A DNA stretch of 64,000 nucleotides from the NCBI RefSeq assembly GCF_002865645.1, contig NW_020194684.1, positions 2,857,030-2,921,029 of the forward strand, read 5' to 3'. This stretch comes from Hyaloscypha bicolor E. Taxonomy: Eukaryota; Ascomycota; Leotiomycetes; Helotiales; Hyaloscyphaceae. A program made the translations under genes and the position numbers. Below the pieces are notes generated by a model that had not been told where the DNA came from, made no database searches, and saw only the letters and a list, made by a program, of their open reading frames with translations. Shown piece by piece: positions 15,501 through 29,200 of this stretch; the stretch's first letter is position 1; the number at the start of each line of letters is the position of its first letter.

Positions 15501-18500
15501 CTTTTAATTTTTATAAACTACTAAATATATATAATAGTTCTTTTAAATTATTACTTCGGAATATATTTATATACTAAATTTAGCTATAATTATTTAAATA
15601 TATATTAAGCTATCTTATATTATTAATAAATAAATCCGTTATAATATTATTAAAGTTATAAAGCTAGTTAGATATAATATAATATATAAATAGGTAAAAA
15701 GAAATTCTACTTATATTTTAATAAGTAATAAGTAGAAATATAAATAAGACTATATTATATAAATAAGCTAGGGAGTTCTTACCTATAATAGCTAAGGAAT
15801 TTTATTTTAAAACTCTTGGCTTTTAAATATGTTTTTAAATATAAGTAGCTTTTTCTTTAGATTTTAATATTTTAGTTAGGAGAAATATAGAGAATTTAAT
15901 ATAGTATAAGGAGAAATATATTAAAGTATTAAGAAAAAAATATAGGTTCTTATAGATTTAGCCTACTAATATATATTTTAAGGATTTGCTTATACTTTAG
16001 CTAAATATATATATAAGGTTTTCTATATTATATTATATATAATACTAAGGCTTTTTATTTAATATAACTAACTTTAGATTATTAATATAGCTAAGAAAGC
16101 TATTAAGCTAACTTGGGCTCGGATTAGAAAAGAGAAGATAAGATATATATTTTAATAGGAATTACTATAGGTTATAAATCCAGTAAACGGGAAGTCTATA
16201 ACTAAGTTAAAAAAAAGAGGCAGTTATACTTTATTTAAATTATAAACTAGAATCTAGTAATAGATTTTTTTAGATTTCCCTAAGAATTAAGTTTTAACTA
16301 AGCTTAAGGCTATAATTACCCTATTTTCTTATATTACTATATTACTTCTTATATCTATAACTTTAGTAAATATAATACTATATATAATTTCTTAATACTA
16401 AAATAGATTATTTTCTTTAAACTCGTTTATTTCTACTATAGGACTTATAAATTAACTATATATTCTTAGTCTAAAGATAAATAATTCCTATTAAGCTCTT
16501 TAGTAATCCTCTTTTTTCTCGAGCTTTAATAGTATAAATAGTTAGAATCTAGCTATAATTAAGTTTTATATATACTTTAGCTAACTTAATATTATTAGAG
16601 ATAATAGTTTAGAACTATAGTTTTTTTAGTCTTTTAAAAATATAGAAAAAAGAGTTAGGCTTCTATCTTAAATAGTTATAGAGAATAATATTTAGGCTCC
16701 TAAGCTTTAAGTAATATTTAAGAATATATAAGTATTTCGGAAAAGTAAATAAATAAGGTATTTTAACTATAATATAGTAAATAAATAATTAAATCCGTTT
16801 TGACTTTAAATATTCAAGTATTTTATTCTTTTAGAAATTAAAAGTATTATTATAATAAAAGATATAGTAATTTATTTTAAATATCTAATTCGAGATTTGG
16901 AAAATTATAAGATTTCTAGTATTATATCTCCCTAAAATATTTAGGATAATAGGCTTTTTCTTAATAAGAAGATATTTGAAAATAGATTAGATAATCTTAA
17001 AAGAGAATTACTATAGCTTGGGTTTAATATCTTATTAATAGAAATAATTAGATAATAGGATATAATAAAAGAATATTAAGATATACTAGAATATTTCTTT
17101 TTTTATATTAATTATCTATTATATTAGAATATTTTTTATCTTTTCCTATAGCTTAATAATATAACTTATAGCCTTCTAACCTAACTTTATATTCGATTTA
17201 GTACTATCTTATAATATTATAACTTTATCTACTAGCGAATTATAATAGTAATATAATTATTATTACTATTCTTATTACTATTACTTTATATCCTATATAA
17301 TTAAGATAAGATTATTTATAAACCGGAACTCTTTATTAAGAAATTAAAGAACTTTCGCTTTTCTTATAGGTATATTAACTTTTAGAGAAAGATAGCTTAT
17401 ATTAGATTAGTAAATATAATAGAATTCTCTTAGATATATAAATAGGTAATTAGATAAACTATTTTCTAAAATATATTAAAGCTAATATTAAATCTCGAGA
17501 AAGTATTATTATAGTATATAATAATATCCTATACTTAAGGTATTTCTCTTATTAGTAGTAAAATATAAGATAAGAAGAAAAGCCTAGTTATTTATGGCTA
17601 TTTATAGTAAATGGCTTAGTATAAGCCTTGGCTAATTTAGTATTTAAGGATATTACTTTATTAGAGACAGGTTAGCTTAATTATAAGTAACTAATAGAAC
17701 TAATTAGGAGATATTCTATACTAGTATTAGTTAGGATACTATATTAATATAGCTAACTAGGGATTCTAATAACAGACTTAATATCTAAGCCCCTGACTAT
17801 AGTAAATAATTAGCGGCTTCTATTATATTATAGGTTTTACTCTCGGTATAAAAAGCCTATTTAATAGAATCTAATAATATATACTAAATAAGCTATATTC
17901 CCTAATTAATATAGCTAGAATAATAAAGCCAGACTTCCTACTAGTCTTATAATCTAATAAATCTATCTATAATATATATTTAGAAAAATAATACTTATTT
18001 TTTATAATATTATAATATTATTTAAACTATTTAGCTCTAATATAGGAATAATACTATTACGGGTTTACTGCCTTTATTAGGCTATAAGAAGAATAATTTC
18101 TATATAATTCGGGTATAAAATAGAATTATAGTAAATTTTAAGTAATTAGAATAAGTATAATATAGAAGTACTTAGGTAAATAGGTTATTTATCTAGATCT
18201 GGGCTATCTCTTTTTATTCTTTATATAAAATATTTAATTCTACTATTATAATATTCTAGAATAAGGCAGATCTAGTTTAATATAGCTTATATTTAATTAG
18301 AAATATAAGCTTTTATACAGGCGAGATAAGAGAAAGCTTTATTATAAGAAGATTTATATTCTTACTATATAGTTATACCTTTTAATAAATTATATAAGTA
18401 AAGAGATATAGGAATAAAGATTACTTATATTTGAAGTAGTAGAATATATAACTTCTAATATAAGTAAAGTCTGGATCTTATATACTATTTATATAAATTA

Positions 18501-19190
18501 GTATAGTTATATATAAGTAATAAAGAGAAAAGAATTTAAAAGCTCTTTCTATCTCTAGTAAATAAAGCTAATTATAATAATTCTTTTAAAAAAGTATTAT
18601 CTATATCCTATCCTATTATATTACTTGATTTAAAATACTAGTAATAAATAATATAGAAATACTTAATAAAATAAATAAAACAAAGTTAGGTAATAAATAC
18701 TTATTAGTTAGTAAGAGAATAGCCTATATATATTTTAATAGAAAGAAAATTCACTATAATTTATTAATTAAAAAGGCTATTAATAAAGCCTTATTTATAA
18801 GTAATATAATATTTAAGATTTTCTTTTTACTAATATAATTATTTATAGGAATCTATACTTATAACTAAGTCTTATCTAATAAGGTCTTTAATTTAAAACA
18901 GAAAAGAAGCTAGCTTAATACTAATATTTCTTAAATATAATAAGTAACTATATATATTACTAGTTATATTAAAACTTATTACTATAGGTATTTATAAATA
19001 ATACCTAAAATCTTTTATACCGTATATTAATAGCCTTAAAAATAATAATAAACTTCTTTAAAACTATATTATTATATAGATCTCGGACTTTAAATAAGTA
19101 ATAGTTAGTTATTAAATTAATATAGGGTAAGAAACTATTAATTTTCGAGATAAGATAGAATAGAAAATTAGAATTCTTAAGCTTAAGACA

Positions 19191-19400
19191 GAAAAGTTTA
19201 TAGAAATAATTAAAGAACTTTATAATAATACGAAAAAATTTATAGAGATAATAGAAGAACTTTATAATAACCTGAAAAAGTCTATAGTAATAACTAAGAA
19301 ACTCCTTAATAATATAAAAACGTCTATAAAGATAATAGAAGAACTCTATAATAATCTAAAAAAGTTTATAGATATAATTAAATATAATTATAATAATATC
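19191..19400 (+). pseudogene. Coding tandem repeat: 5 x 14 residues in a RIP-damaged ORF
   Basis: Five exact-length 42-bp units lie in one frame: 19,191-19,232, 19,233-19,274, 19,275-19,316, 19,317-19,358 and 19,359-19,400. Each encodes a variant of a 14-residue amphipathic unit, for example KKFIEIIEELYNNL. There is no stop inside the array. The frame extends downstream to about 19,630 if TAA/TAG are read as Gln (segments such as VPELRKY and KIIEIKYYNNTIESI). Upstream, the stop at 19,161 is likewise of the CAG-to-TAG type. The array is likely a heptad-like helical spacer in a lost protein. It could be a retrotransposon gag spacer or a repeat-containing host protein; I cannot tell which. Confidence 0.6.
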
Positions 19401-22400
19401 TTATAAAAGAGAATAATAAATAAAACTATAGACTATATTAAAGGAAACTCAGAAAAAGTACCGGAATTAAGAAAGTACTAATATATAGAGAACTAGGAGA
19501 AAAGAATTATAGTAAAGATATATCTTAATACTATTTAGGTAAATACTATTATAAACTAAGTCTTATTAAAAATAATCGAGATAAAGTATTATAATAATAC
19601 TATAGAATCTATTAGTATTTCATATATATAATTATATTTTGGAAAGTAAAAGAGCTTTTACTTATTAATTAGAATTATATTTCTATATTAAATTTCTTAT
19701 TCAAGTGCCTTTTATTATTACAAATATATAATTATAAATAAAATCTTAAGACTAAAATCCATAATTCTATATACTATCTAATTTAGCTAATATAATATAA
19801 TTATCTCTATTATAATAATTCGGAGAAGCCGTAATAGATTTTCTACTAATATTAGACTAACTAGTAGTAATAATCTCGTATACCTTATCTATATAGCTAA
19901 ATCCAAGAATATAAATAATTAATATAATATATCCCAGCTACTATTAATTAATAAGAGCTTATTACTAGTAGCTTTAGCTTAGTTATAGGTCCTGCTTTAT
20001 AGATAAGATTATACTTAGTAGGCTCTAAATAATTAACTCCGGACTATTAAGGCTAATAAAGCCAGACCTACTATTATATAATCCCGGAATATAATTATAA
20101 TAAAACTACCGGATATATATTATATATATTACCTATAAAAATTCCGCATCCCGCCTTTACTATTTATACCTATAGTCCTATATTACTATCCTGAATATAT
20201 TTCTTTAGTATATTAGCTCTAGCTACTTCCTTATTATAATCCCGATTTATAATTAGATTCCCGTTTATATCTCTAATAGGATTTATTCCTATATTATAGA
20301 CCTTATTATAGGTCCTTATATTCTGGTTATTAGTAGCTTTATAACCTTATATAACCTGCTTATAATAGCTCCTAATAGGTACCTTAGTTTACCTTTATAC
20401 TTTTAGATATTTACTAGGTTATAAACTTTTAATTTACTAGATTTATTATCTTTCTATAATCTATAATTAGATATTAGTACTAAGGGCCTCTTAAGTACTT
20501 TACTATAAGGATTTCTTAGAATTTAACTCTATTCTTTATTAATATAACTTAATATATTATTTGGGATAGTTATTTATAGTAATATAAGAGGCTTAATTAG
20601 ATTCGCCTTTAAAGTATTACTACTTATATTATCTCGTATTTCTTTTTGCTATATTCTATAGCTTTCCCTTTTATATTATAAAGCATTATTAAAATATGCC
20701 TTTAGCTAATTTAATCTACTAAGATTAACTAATAGAGAAAGCAATTAGCTTTATAATATATTAAAGAAAGGCTTAATATTACCTTGGGATTATACTTTTT
20801 AATTCAAAAACTTCTTTACTATAGCCTGGATCTAAAATAACCTATTATAAGAATATGAGACAATTAGAGCTTTATTAAAATTCGAGCTACTCTATTTATA
20901 ATACGAAAATAATTCGCCTTTATCTAAAAGAGTTAGAAATAATAGCAGTTCTAAAAATTCCTTATAGCCTTCGAAATAGAATTTGAGCTTACTAGTTCTT
21001 AGCTAGATTTTCGGCTCTAGGAATTACTTATTAACTAGGTTTAACCTATCTAGTAAAGAATACAGACTATTCTAATTAAAGAAAATATATATCTGAACTA
21101 TAAGATAATAGGCAAAGAATAAGTATTCTAGTAATATAATAATAAATATTATTAGTATAGCTAGTAATTAGGAAAGAATAGCTTACTAAGCGAAAATTGT
21201 ATTAAAATCAAGCTTAATAAGGAAGTTACTATCCGGAACTACTGACCTATACCTAGCTAGTTATATATTATATATTATATAATATATATATAAAGTAAAA
21301 ATATACGTTTTTAATAGTTATACTTAGTTTTAGTTAATTAGGCAGGAATAGAGAATTAGTCTAGGTCTTAACTAGCTCGAACCTATATTAGTAATTAGAA
21401 ACTTTTAATTATTTATAGGGCTATAATACTTATATTAGATAGGAATTCAAAAATAGCTCTGCTTTTATCTTATACTTTTATTAGTTAATAAGATTACTAT
21501 AATAAGGGGCTATAAATAATATTATTATAATTAGTAAGTCTAATATTAAAATAGTTCCTAATATCTTAAAAAGCGAAAACTATTAAGGTAATAAAGGCAG
21601 AGTCTAAAATAGGGCTACTAAGGATATAGGATTTATTAGTAAACTATATTTCTTAAATTAAGATACTAAAAACACTTTCTATTACCTCGGATTTTATTAT
21701 TATAATAATATATATAAATACTATTACTATTTTATATATATTAATTTAGTTATACTATAGCTAGGTAAATACTTTATTTTTTTACTTAGTAATCTACCAG
21801 AATTTATATTACTAGGCTAGAGAATTAATAGAGAAAGAAAGATAGAAAAGAATCTGGAAGTTAATATTCTTTTATTAATAAAAGAGGGCTATAATAAAAT
21901 AGCTAGAAGATATATATATACTTTACTTAAATAAAGAAAAGAAGTGGGTTTTTCCTGGTTACGGATAATTTACGGAAAAAGACAATAATACTAAATAGAA
22001 CAGAGCTCTCTAATAAGTAATAATTAATTCCTTACTAGAATATAATCGGAATTAGAAAGTATTACTTTACCTTTAAGTTTATAATATAGATGCCCGAATA
22101 GAATAAGTAGTTTTAAATAGAACTAGCTATATTCTATAGAATTATTCTGAGTAATATAGCCCTATTAGTTATCCCGACTTTATCTAAATAAAAGGTAATA
22201 ATAGGAAATTAGATTATTAGATATATAATTACGAAAGAGTTATTTAGTTATATTTATATAATTATATATATATATACTAGACAAGTAATAGTAACTAAAA
22301 AGCTATAGCAAATGCCCTAGAATAAAAGCAAGATTAATAAGAAGGCTTTTATTATAAACTTATTTATAAAAATTAATTATATATATACGGATCTTTATAT

Positions 22401-22720
22401 TTATTAAAGCTAATAATAGTTTTAGAAATACTTAGTAATACTATTCAAACTCTATTATAAGACTATTTATAATAGAGCTAAGAAAATACATTTCTAGAAG
22501 ATTAAAATATCTAATTATTTTATTAATATAAATAAAAGTATATTACTAGACTTTTAGATAATATCTGAAAACCTGAATTAAATAATATTATTAATAAGTA
22601 TATATTATACTTTCTATTCTTAACTAGTATATTTTATTTCTTAATTATATTAAAGGCATTTCTAGAAGTTTATATTATTCTTTTTATATAAGTTCTTAAA
22701 GAAATTATATTTCTTTATAA

Positions 22721-23260
22721 GAAAAATATTATATATTATAATATAAAGCCTACTAACCTTACTATAAAATCTTATAATTCTTCTTTAGTCCAAATTATTA
22801 ATTTCGGATTCGCTATAGTTAAAGATAGTATATTTTATAATTAACCGGAAATAATATCTTATCTAGTACCCGAATAGTAAAAAGAACAGGATTATAAATA
22901 TAGTATTAATTACTAGGCTTATATATTAGTTAGTCTAGATATTATTAGATATAAAAGGCCAGATAATAAAGTAAATAAGAAAGAGTTTAAAAATATTTAT
23001 AGGTAACTTAGTAAGAAATTCATTAAACCTATTATAATAAGCTATAAATTCATACTTTAATAAGTACTAGAAAACCAAATAATAGCTAACTAGGCCTTAT
23101 AATATTTCTTAGTTCTATATTAAGAGAAAGATATTACTAAGAAGTATAGTACTTCTAGCCTTAATTAAGGAGCTTAGTTAATAGCTAAAAATAGTTCCTT
23201 AGCCTATAGTAAGTCTTTAACTAATATTGGGCTATATTTCTAATTCTTTTTCTGGCTACT
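22721..23260 (+). pseudogene. RIP-degraded Ser/Thr protein kinase
   Basis: One plus-strand frame, broken only by TAA/TAG, carries the C-lobe of a protein kinase. The catalytic loop reads IIYYNIKPTNL (compare HRD-x-KP-x-N), followed by IINFGFA, where the DFG Asp codon GAT became AAT. The activation segment ends SYLVPEQ (compare APE) and is followed by a hydrophobic helix and YKRPDNK-like text. Loss of the HRD and DFG aspartates plus several stops makes it inactive. A weak N-lobe trace may exist upstream (22,300-22,700) but shifts frame. Since RIP acts on duplicated DNA, the kinase gene was probably duplicated or carried by a repeat. Family identity beyond eukaryotic protein kinase is not resolved. 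Confidence 0.6.
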
Positions 23261-26200
23261 TTTCGGATATATTAATAGAACGGGAACTATATAAAAATAG
23301 TATAGTAATTATAAATTAAATTATAAGCTTTATTATTTGCTATATCTTTAAATTTAGTTTATAATAAGTATAGAATAATTTTTAGGTAAATTGAATTATA
23401 AATACGGAATTAACTTTATAGAACTATAATAATATAAATTATTTCGCACCTAATAGTCTATAATAGTAACCTCGTATTAAACTAACTAGTCTTTCCAAAA
23501 TACTACTTCTTTTACTTATCTCTATAGGCTTTTAATTAGTTACTTTCTATCCTTCTATAAACCTTTTAGTTCTTATTATATATTTAATATCTAGTAAGAA
23601 AAGTAGGTTTTTAAAAGTCTAATTCTAGTATGCTTTCCTAATTACTCTTATTTTTAAATATTATTTTAATATATATTTATTCTTAAAAACAATTAGTATA
23701 CTAATTCCTAGTAATTTATATATAAGTATTTATAGTTCTAGTAATTATAGACCTAATATACTTCAAATATATTAAAAACTCACTCTTGAATTTTAAAGAA
23801 TTTACTTACTAGAGCTATAAAGTTATAATACGGATACTATATATTAGTATACCAAGTTCTATTAGTAGCTATTTAATTCTTGCCAAAAACGCAAGTACTA
23901 CTAGTTAATAGAGACCTGGATCTGAATTTAATAAATTTGTTACTAGATAAAAGTATTCGTTTTATATATACTTATATTACTATTACGAAGTACCTTATAT
24001 ATAAATAAAGGTACTATATATATACTCGAATATACTAGCTATAATACCTTTCTCTTATATTTGGAATTATTTATTAGTTATTTATATCTCTAATTCCTAT
24101 ATTTAATTAATAGTCTCTTAATATTCCAGTAACTAGTTAATACTTTATAAGAGCTTCTTATAGTAATAGAAGTAGTACTAAGTTATTAAAAGTAGCCTAA
24201 AACTCAATAATTAAGTTATTAGTTATTATATAAGATATTATTAAGTTTTTAGAAATAGATAATAAAAATATAATAATACTCTAATAAAATAATTTCTTAA
24301 TAGCTATAATAAGATATATTATTAAGTAAATTAGTAATTTCGAGCTAGAGCCATAGTATAAAGGCCCCGGTACTAATATAGCCCTAACTAAACTAGATAC
24401 TAAGAGTTTAAGCCTGCCTAAATAAAGGCCAAAAATATACTTAAAAAGCTAATAAGTTAAATCTAAATAAATAAAGAGACCTAGTTCTATTATTATAAAT
24501 ATAAGAGCTATATTAATATTCTTAATAGACTTATTTAACTTCGTAATTAATATCTTATCTAGAATAAAATTATTAGTTATTAGATTATAATAGTATATAA
24601 GTATTTAGAACTAAATAATTATAATTTACTAATAATTATTATTTCCTTATTTTACTACTATAATATAGAATATTATCTCGTAAAAGCAAAAGAATATATT
24701 AAAGAATCTATAAGCTATTAATAAATCAGGTCGGAATTTTGTATTTTTATAAAATAGATTTTATAATCTTATATTACCTTAATTATTTACTATTTATTTT
24801 TTAACTAGAGGTAATCTAGCTATAAAATAACTTCCCGGAATTAGCGAGAATAAGATTAAGTAAATTATTAATTTTGACTAATTATAGCTAAGTCTAGGCA
24901 GCCTTATTCTCTAGAAAATAATAATATATTATAGCTAAACTTATAGTATAGTCCCGAACCTACTACTTACTAAGTATAAGGTATTATTACTAATTATAAT
25001 AGCCCGACCTAGTACCTCTGCCCCTAGAGGCAATACAAACCTGCCCTATAAGATAGCTTAGTAATAGTAGGGGACTTCTATTCTATACCTATATTACCTG
25101 GAAAGTATAACTTCTAATTTTGGGCTTAGTTAGCTTCTTTCCAAAACCATTACTATTATTCCTAAAATCTCTACTAATAAATTTCATCTATAACTTCTAC
25201 CTAGAGAATAAATCATTCTTATCCAAATAGTATTTAAAGATATAGTTTATATAAAGGAATATGTTTTATCTAGCTTATTATCTCTTTTAAGATAATAGAA
25301 GTCTATTAGAATACTATTAGTATACTTATATACTAAATATAACTACTCTATTAATAGAAAAGAATAAAAGTTTATAAGACTTTAGTATTTAAAGATTATA
25401 TCTCCCGGGTTAATCTACTATATATCTGCGGATATATTAAAAAACATAGCTAATAATTCTTTAACTATTTCTTTCTTACCTTTTAATCCAAGTTAGTTAA
25501 ATCTCAAGAGAGAAAAAAAAAGAACTTACTAGATAATTATAATTTATTATACTTTCTTCTCTTATTTTTACATATAATATATCCTATATATAACCTAGTA
25601 TAAATTTTTTATCCGGGCTTTAAACTTATACTATACTTCTATAATTACTTCCTATTATATTAGTAATAAAATATACTTTCTAGTATATTTTTAAAATCGG
25701 AAAACCTGAGAAGTCTACGGAATTGTATTATTATAAGCTTTATTCTTTTCTTATCTAAAAGCTTAGAGAATTACTAAAAAGCTTTATAATAAAAATAAGG
25801 ATATCTTATTTCAGATTTAAAAATATCTAGTATCTAATTATATTAAATTATATCTAGATAGAAATTACAGAAATAGAACTTCTTATTATATATCTCGGCT
25901 ATAATAAATAAACCTGTTTTTAATTATAATTTACTAGTATTTCCGTAGTTTAAAGTAATACCTTTTCTTTTAAAATTAGCCTAATATACTTCCTAAATAG
26001 TCTCTGGGAAATATTAAGGCCGGAATATATCTAGGAAGAAATTAGTAGGAATCCCTAAGTTATAATACAAGAACTATAGAAAATCGAGGACCTTAACCAA
26101 AAATGGCCTAAGATACTCTAGTATAATTAAAGGCAATATTACCTATTATAGGTTTACCTCAATTTCCTATTTATAATAGTTCTTAACCTAGGGATATTTA

Positions 26201-29200
26201 CTAGTATAATGAGGTTCCATATTAACTAGCCGGAATTTCGTTTTATATATGATTTTCCTTTTTTTTAAACTTATACTTGCTTTTATTCTTATAAGATAAA
26301 TAGTTTTATTAGATAAGCTTTTATAAAAGAGTTCTTTAAACCGGGTCTATATTTACTAGAAGATCTTGCCAAGATTATAGATACTATACTAGGCAAAATT
26401 ACTTTACTCTTTATTAATAGCTTTAGTAATAAGGATTTGAGAAGCTAGTAAAGAAATTATAAACCTTTAGTATTCAGAAGTTATATATTCTATAGCTATA
26501 TAAGTAATTAAATTCGGATAAGCTAAAGAATAAACTTGAAAGTTTAATCCTTTATTAAAGTAGAAGCTAGATACTATATTACGAGATTAAGATCTCTTTA
26601 ATTAAGTTAACCCTGAGACCAAAGTATATAGCTATATAATCTTATAATTTCGCTTAATAATATTAATAGGAAAGTACTATTTATGAAACCAATTATAATA
26701 TATCTTATATCTATTTTAGTTAGCTAGAATTCTCTATCTTTAGATGAACTTAACCTATAACTAGCCAAGTTACTTTATTACGAACTCAATTTATAGGAAG
26801 TTTATTCTATTTATATATAGTTATATTAACTCCGGCTAAGAATTGAGCTCTCAGGATTTCTGGGCTCGTATACTATCCGGGTTAATAATATCTTGGATTT
26901 TTCTATATTAGTTATTTATTAAAGCCAAGCAAGAATACTTAAACGAAATAATTACAGACCCAAAAAAATTCTAATAATTCCTTTAGATAATAAGAGAATA
27001 GTTTAGTTACTTTTTTATTTAATATTTTTAAATATCTATTTTCCTTGAATTTTCTTTAATATCTAGTATCTAAATTAGCTAATTAATATACTTAGATAAA
27101 AGTATTATTATAAAATCGGTTTATATAAATATTATTACTAAATAAGAGATTTAGGAATATATTTCTAGGCTTAATAGTAATAAGAGGCAAGTATATTTAG
27201 GCTAGTCCCGAATTACTTTAACCTAGTTTCTTAGTAAGTTTATAAGATACTAGGAATCTTAACTTTTAGTAAGTAGTCTTATAATAAATAAATTAACTTA
27301 CTATATATTTATATTAAGTAGGAATATAATAGTACTTCTTTTTATTTCTTTAATAGAATAAGTATTATTAGTATAGGCTATATAATTTGAAACTTCTTAG
27401 ATTACGGGAAAATAACTTGCCTGCTTTTTTATTTATATCTAGAAATAGGTTTTAGAGTTTAATTCTTTATAAGATATAGAAAAGTTTTATTTTAGTAATA
27501 ATAAATATTTTAATAAAGTAAATCTCTTATAAGGCTCAGATCCTATTAAAAGAAAGTTATATAAAAGCTCTAACTATATTAACTCGAGAATTTGGGGAAC
27601 TATTATAGAATTAGAACTATTAGAAAATAGTCTAGTAATAGGTATTTCTTTAAGAAATATTAGTAGAAGTTTATTATAAGACTAAAAGTCTACTTTTATT
27701 ATAAATATATATCTTGGATATATAAGTCTAGTTTTCGGATATCTCGTACTTATTTAGTATTAGCTATAAGTAATAAATTAAAGAAAAGATAAGAAAAGAC
27801 TAATAAAAAGGCTTCTTTTTATTATATTTTATATATCTCTTTTTATATATAATATAATTATCTCTAGATAACTTATATTCCCGTTTCTTATAACTAGATA
27901 ATTATATACTATATAAAATAGATTTATTATTATTTCTTATTTAGGCTAGCTAATATTTAGTATATTAGGAAAAAACAAAATTATTTATTTTAATATTAGA
28001 AAATATTTTTCTAATAAGTACTAGTAAAAGATTCTTTCTCTAGGTAATTATTAATAAAAAGAATATTTATAAGTAAATATCTATATTATTTCCTAAAAAT
28101 AAGGTAGAATTATAGAATATTAAGTCTAGTATATTTCTATTATTTATAAAGATTAATTAAAATAAAATCAAAAAATCCTAAAAAGAACTTATATATCTAT
28201 TTTTAAACTATATTTTTCCTTTTAATATCTTCTAACTTATATTTTGCTATCTAATTATCTTAAAATATACTAACTTTATTATTTTCCTTAACTTTCTATA
28301 TTTTTTCTATAATTCCCTAGCTTATTTACTACTTCTCTAAATATATTAACTTTTCCTTAACTTCTATAATTCTCTGGTTTGTTTTTTACTACTTTCTTTT
28401 CTTGAAATATACTAACTTTATATTCTTCTTTTCCTATATTCTTTTTAAGATTAAAAGAATATAGTAAAATAATTAGTTATTTTCTATTTCTATTATAAGA
28501 AGCTCTTTCTTTATTATAAGAAGCCTATAAACTTTATTTATTTCAATTATAATTCAATTTAGGTATAAGATATAGTTTTCTAAAAATATAAGTTTTATAT
28601 AACTAGTAAAGTTATTATTAGAATTAATAATATCCTATAATATCTAAAGTTTATAAGCCTAAAATCCCTATTTCTTGAGGGCCGAGCCTATAGCTATTAT
28701 AATATATATATTTCATAAGCTAGAAAATAGTAATTTCTATATAAAATTAGAAATATATAATTAAAATAATTTTAATATATATTTATAAGATCCTTAATAT
28801 AATTTACTATTTCTGTATTTATATTTAAATATACTAGTATATTATTAGAGAAAGCTAACTAGTTTGTACTAATATCCTTTATATATTTATTATTTCAAGT
28901 AATATTTATAAATAGAACTCTATAGAATAATTTCTTTATAACTTTTATAATTAATTTTACTAGTATATATAATAATAGAGTATTAATATTTCTCTAGAGC
29001 CAAAAATTAATTAGGAAAAATATAGACCAAGTTATATTACTTGAGTTTATAATTTTTAATTAGAAACGTATTTCGAGAATTAAAAAATATTAAATTAGTA
29101 GTCAAAAATCAGATTATTACCCTATAAGTACTTATTTAATAGGGTTAATAATAAATTATAAATATATAGTTAGAAGAAATAAGTTATTATAAGATATTAT

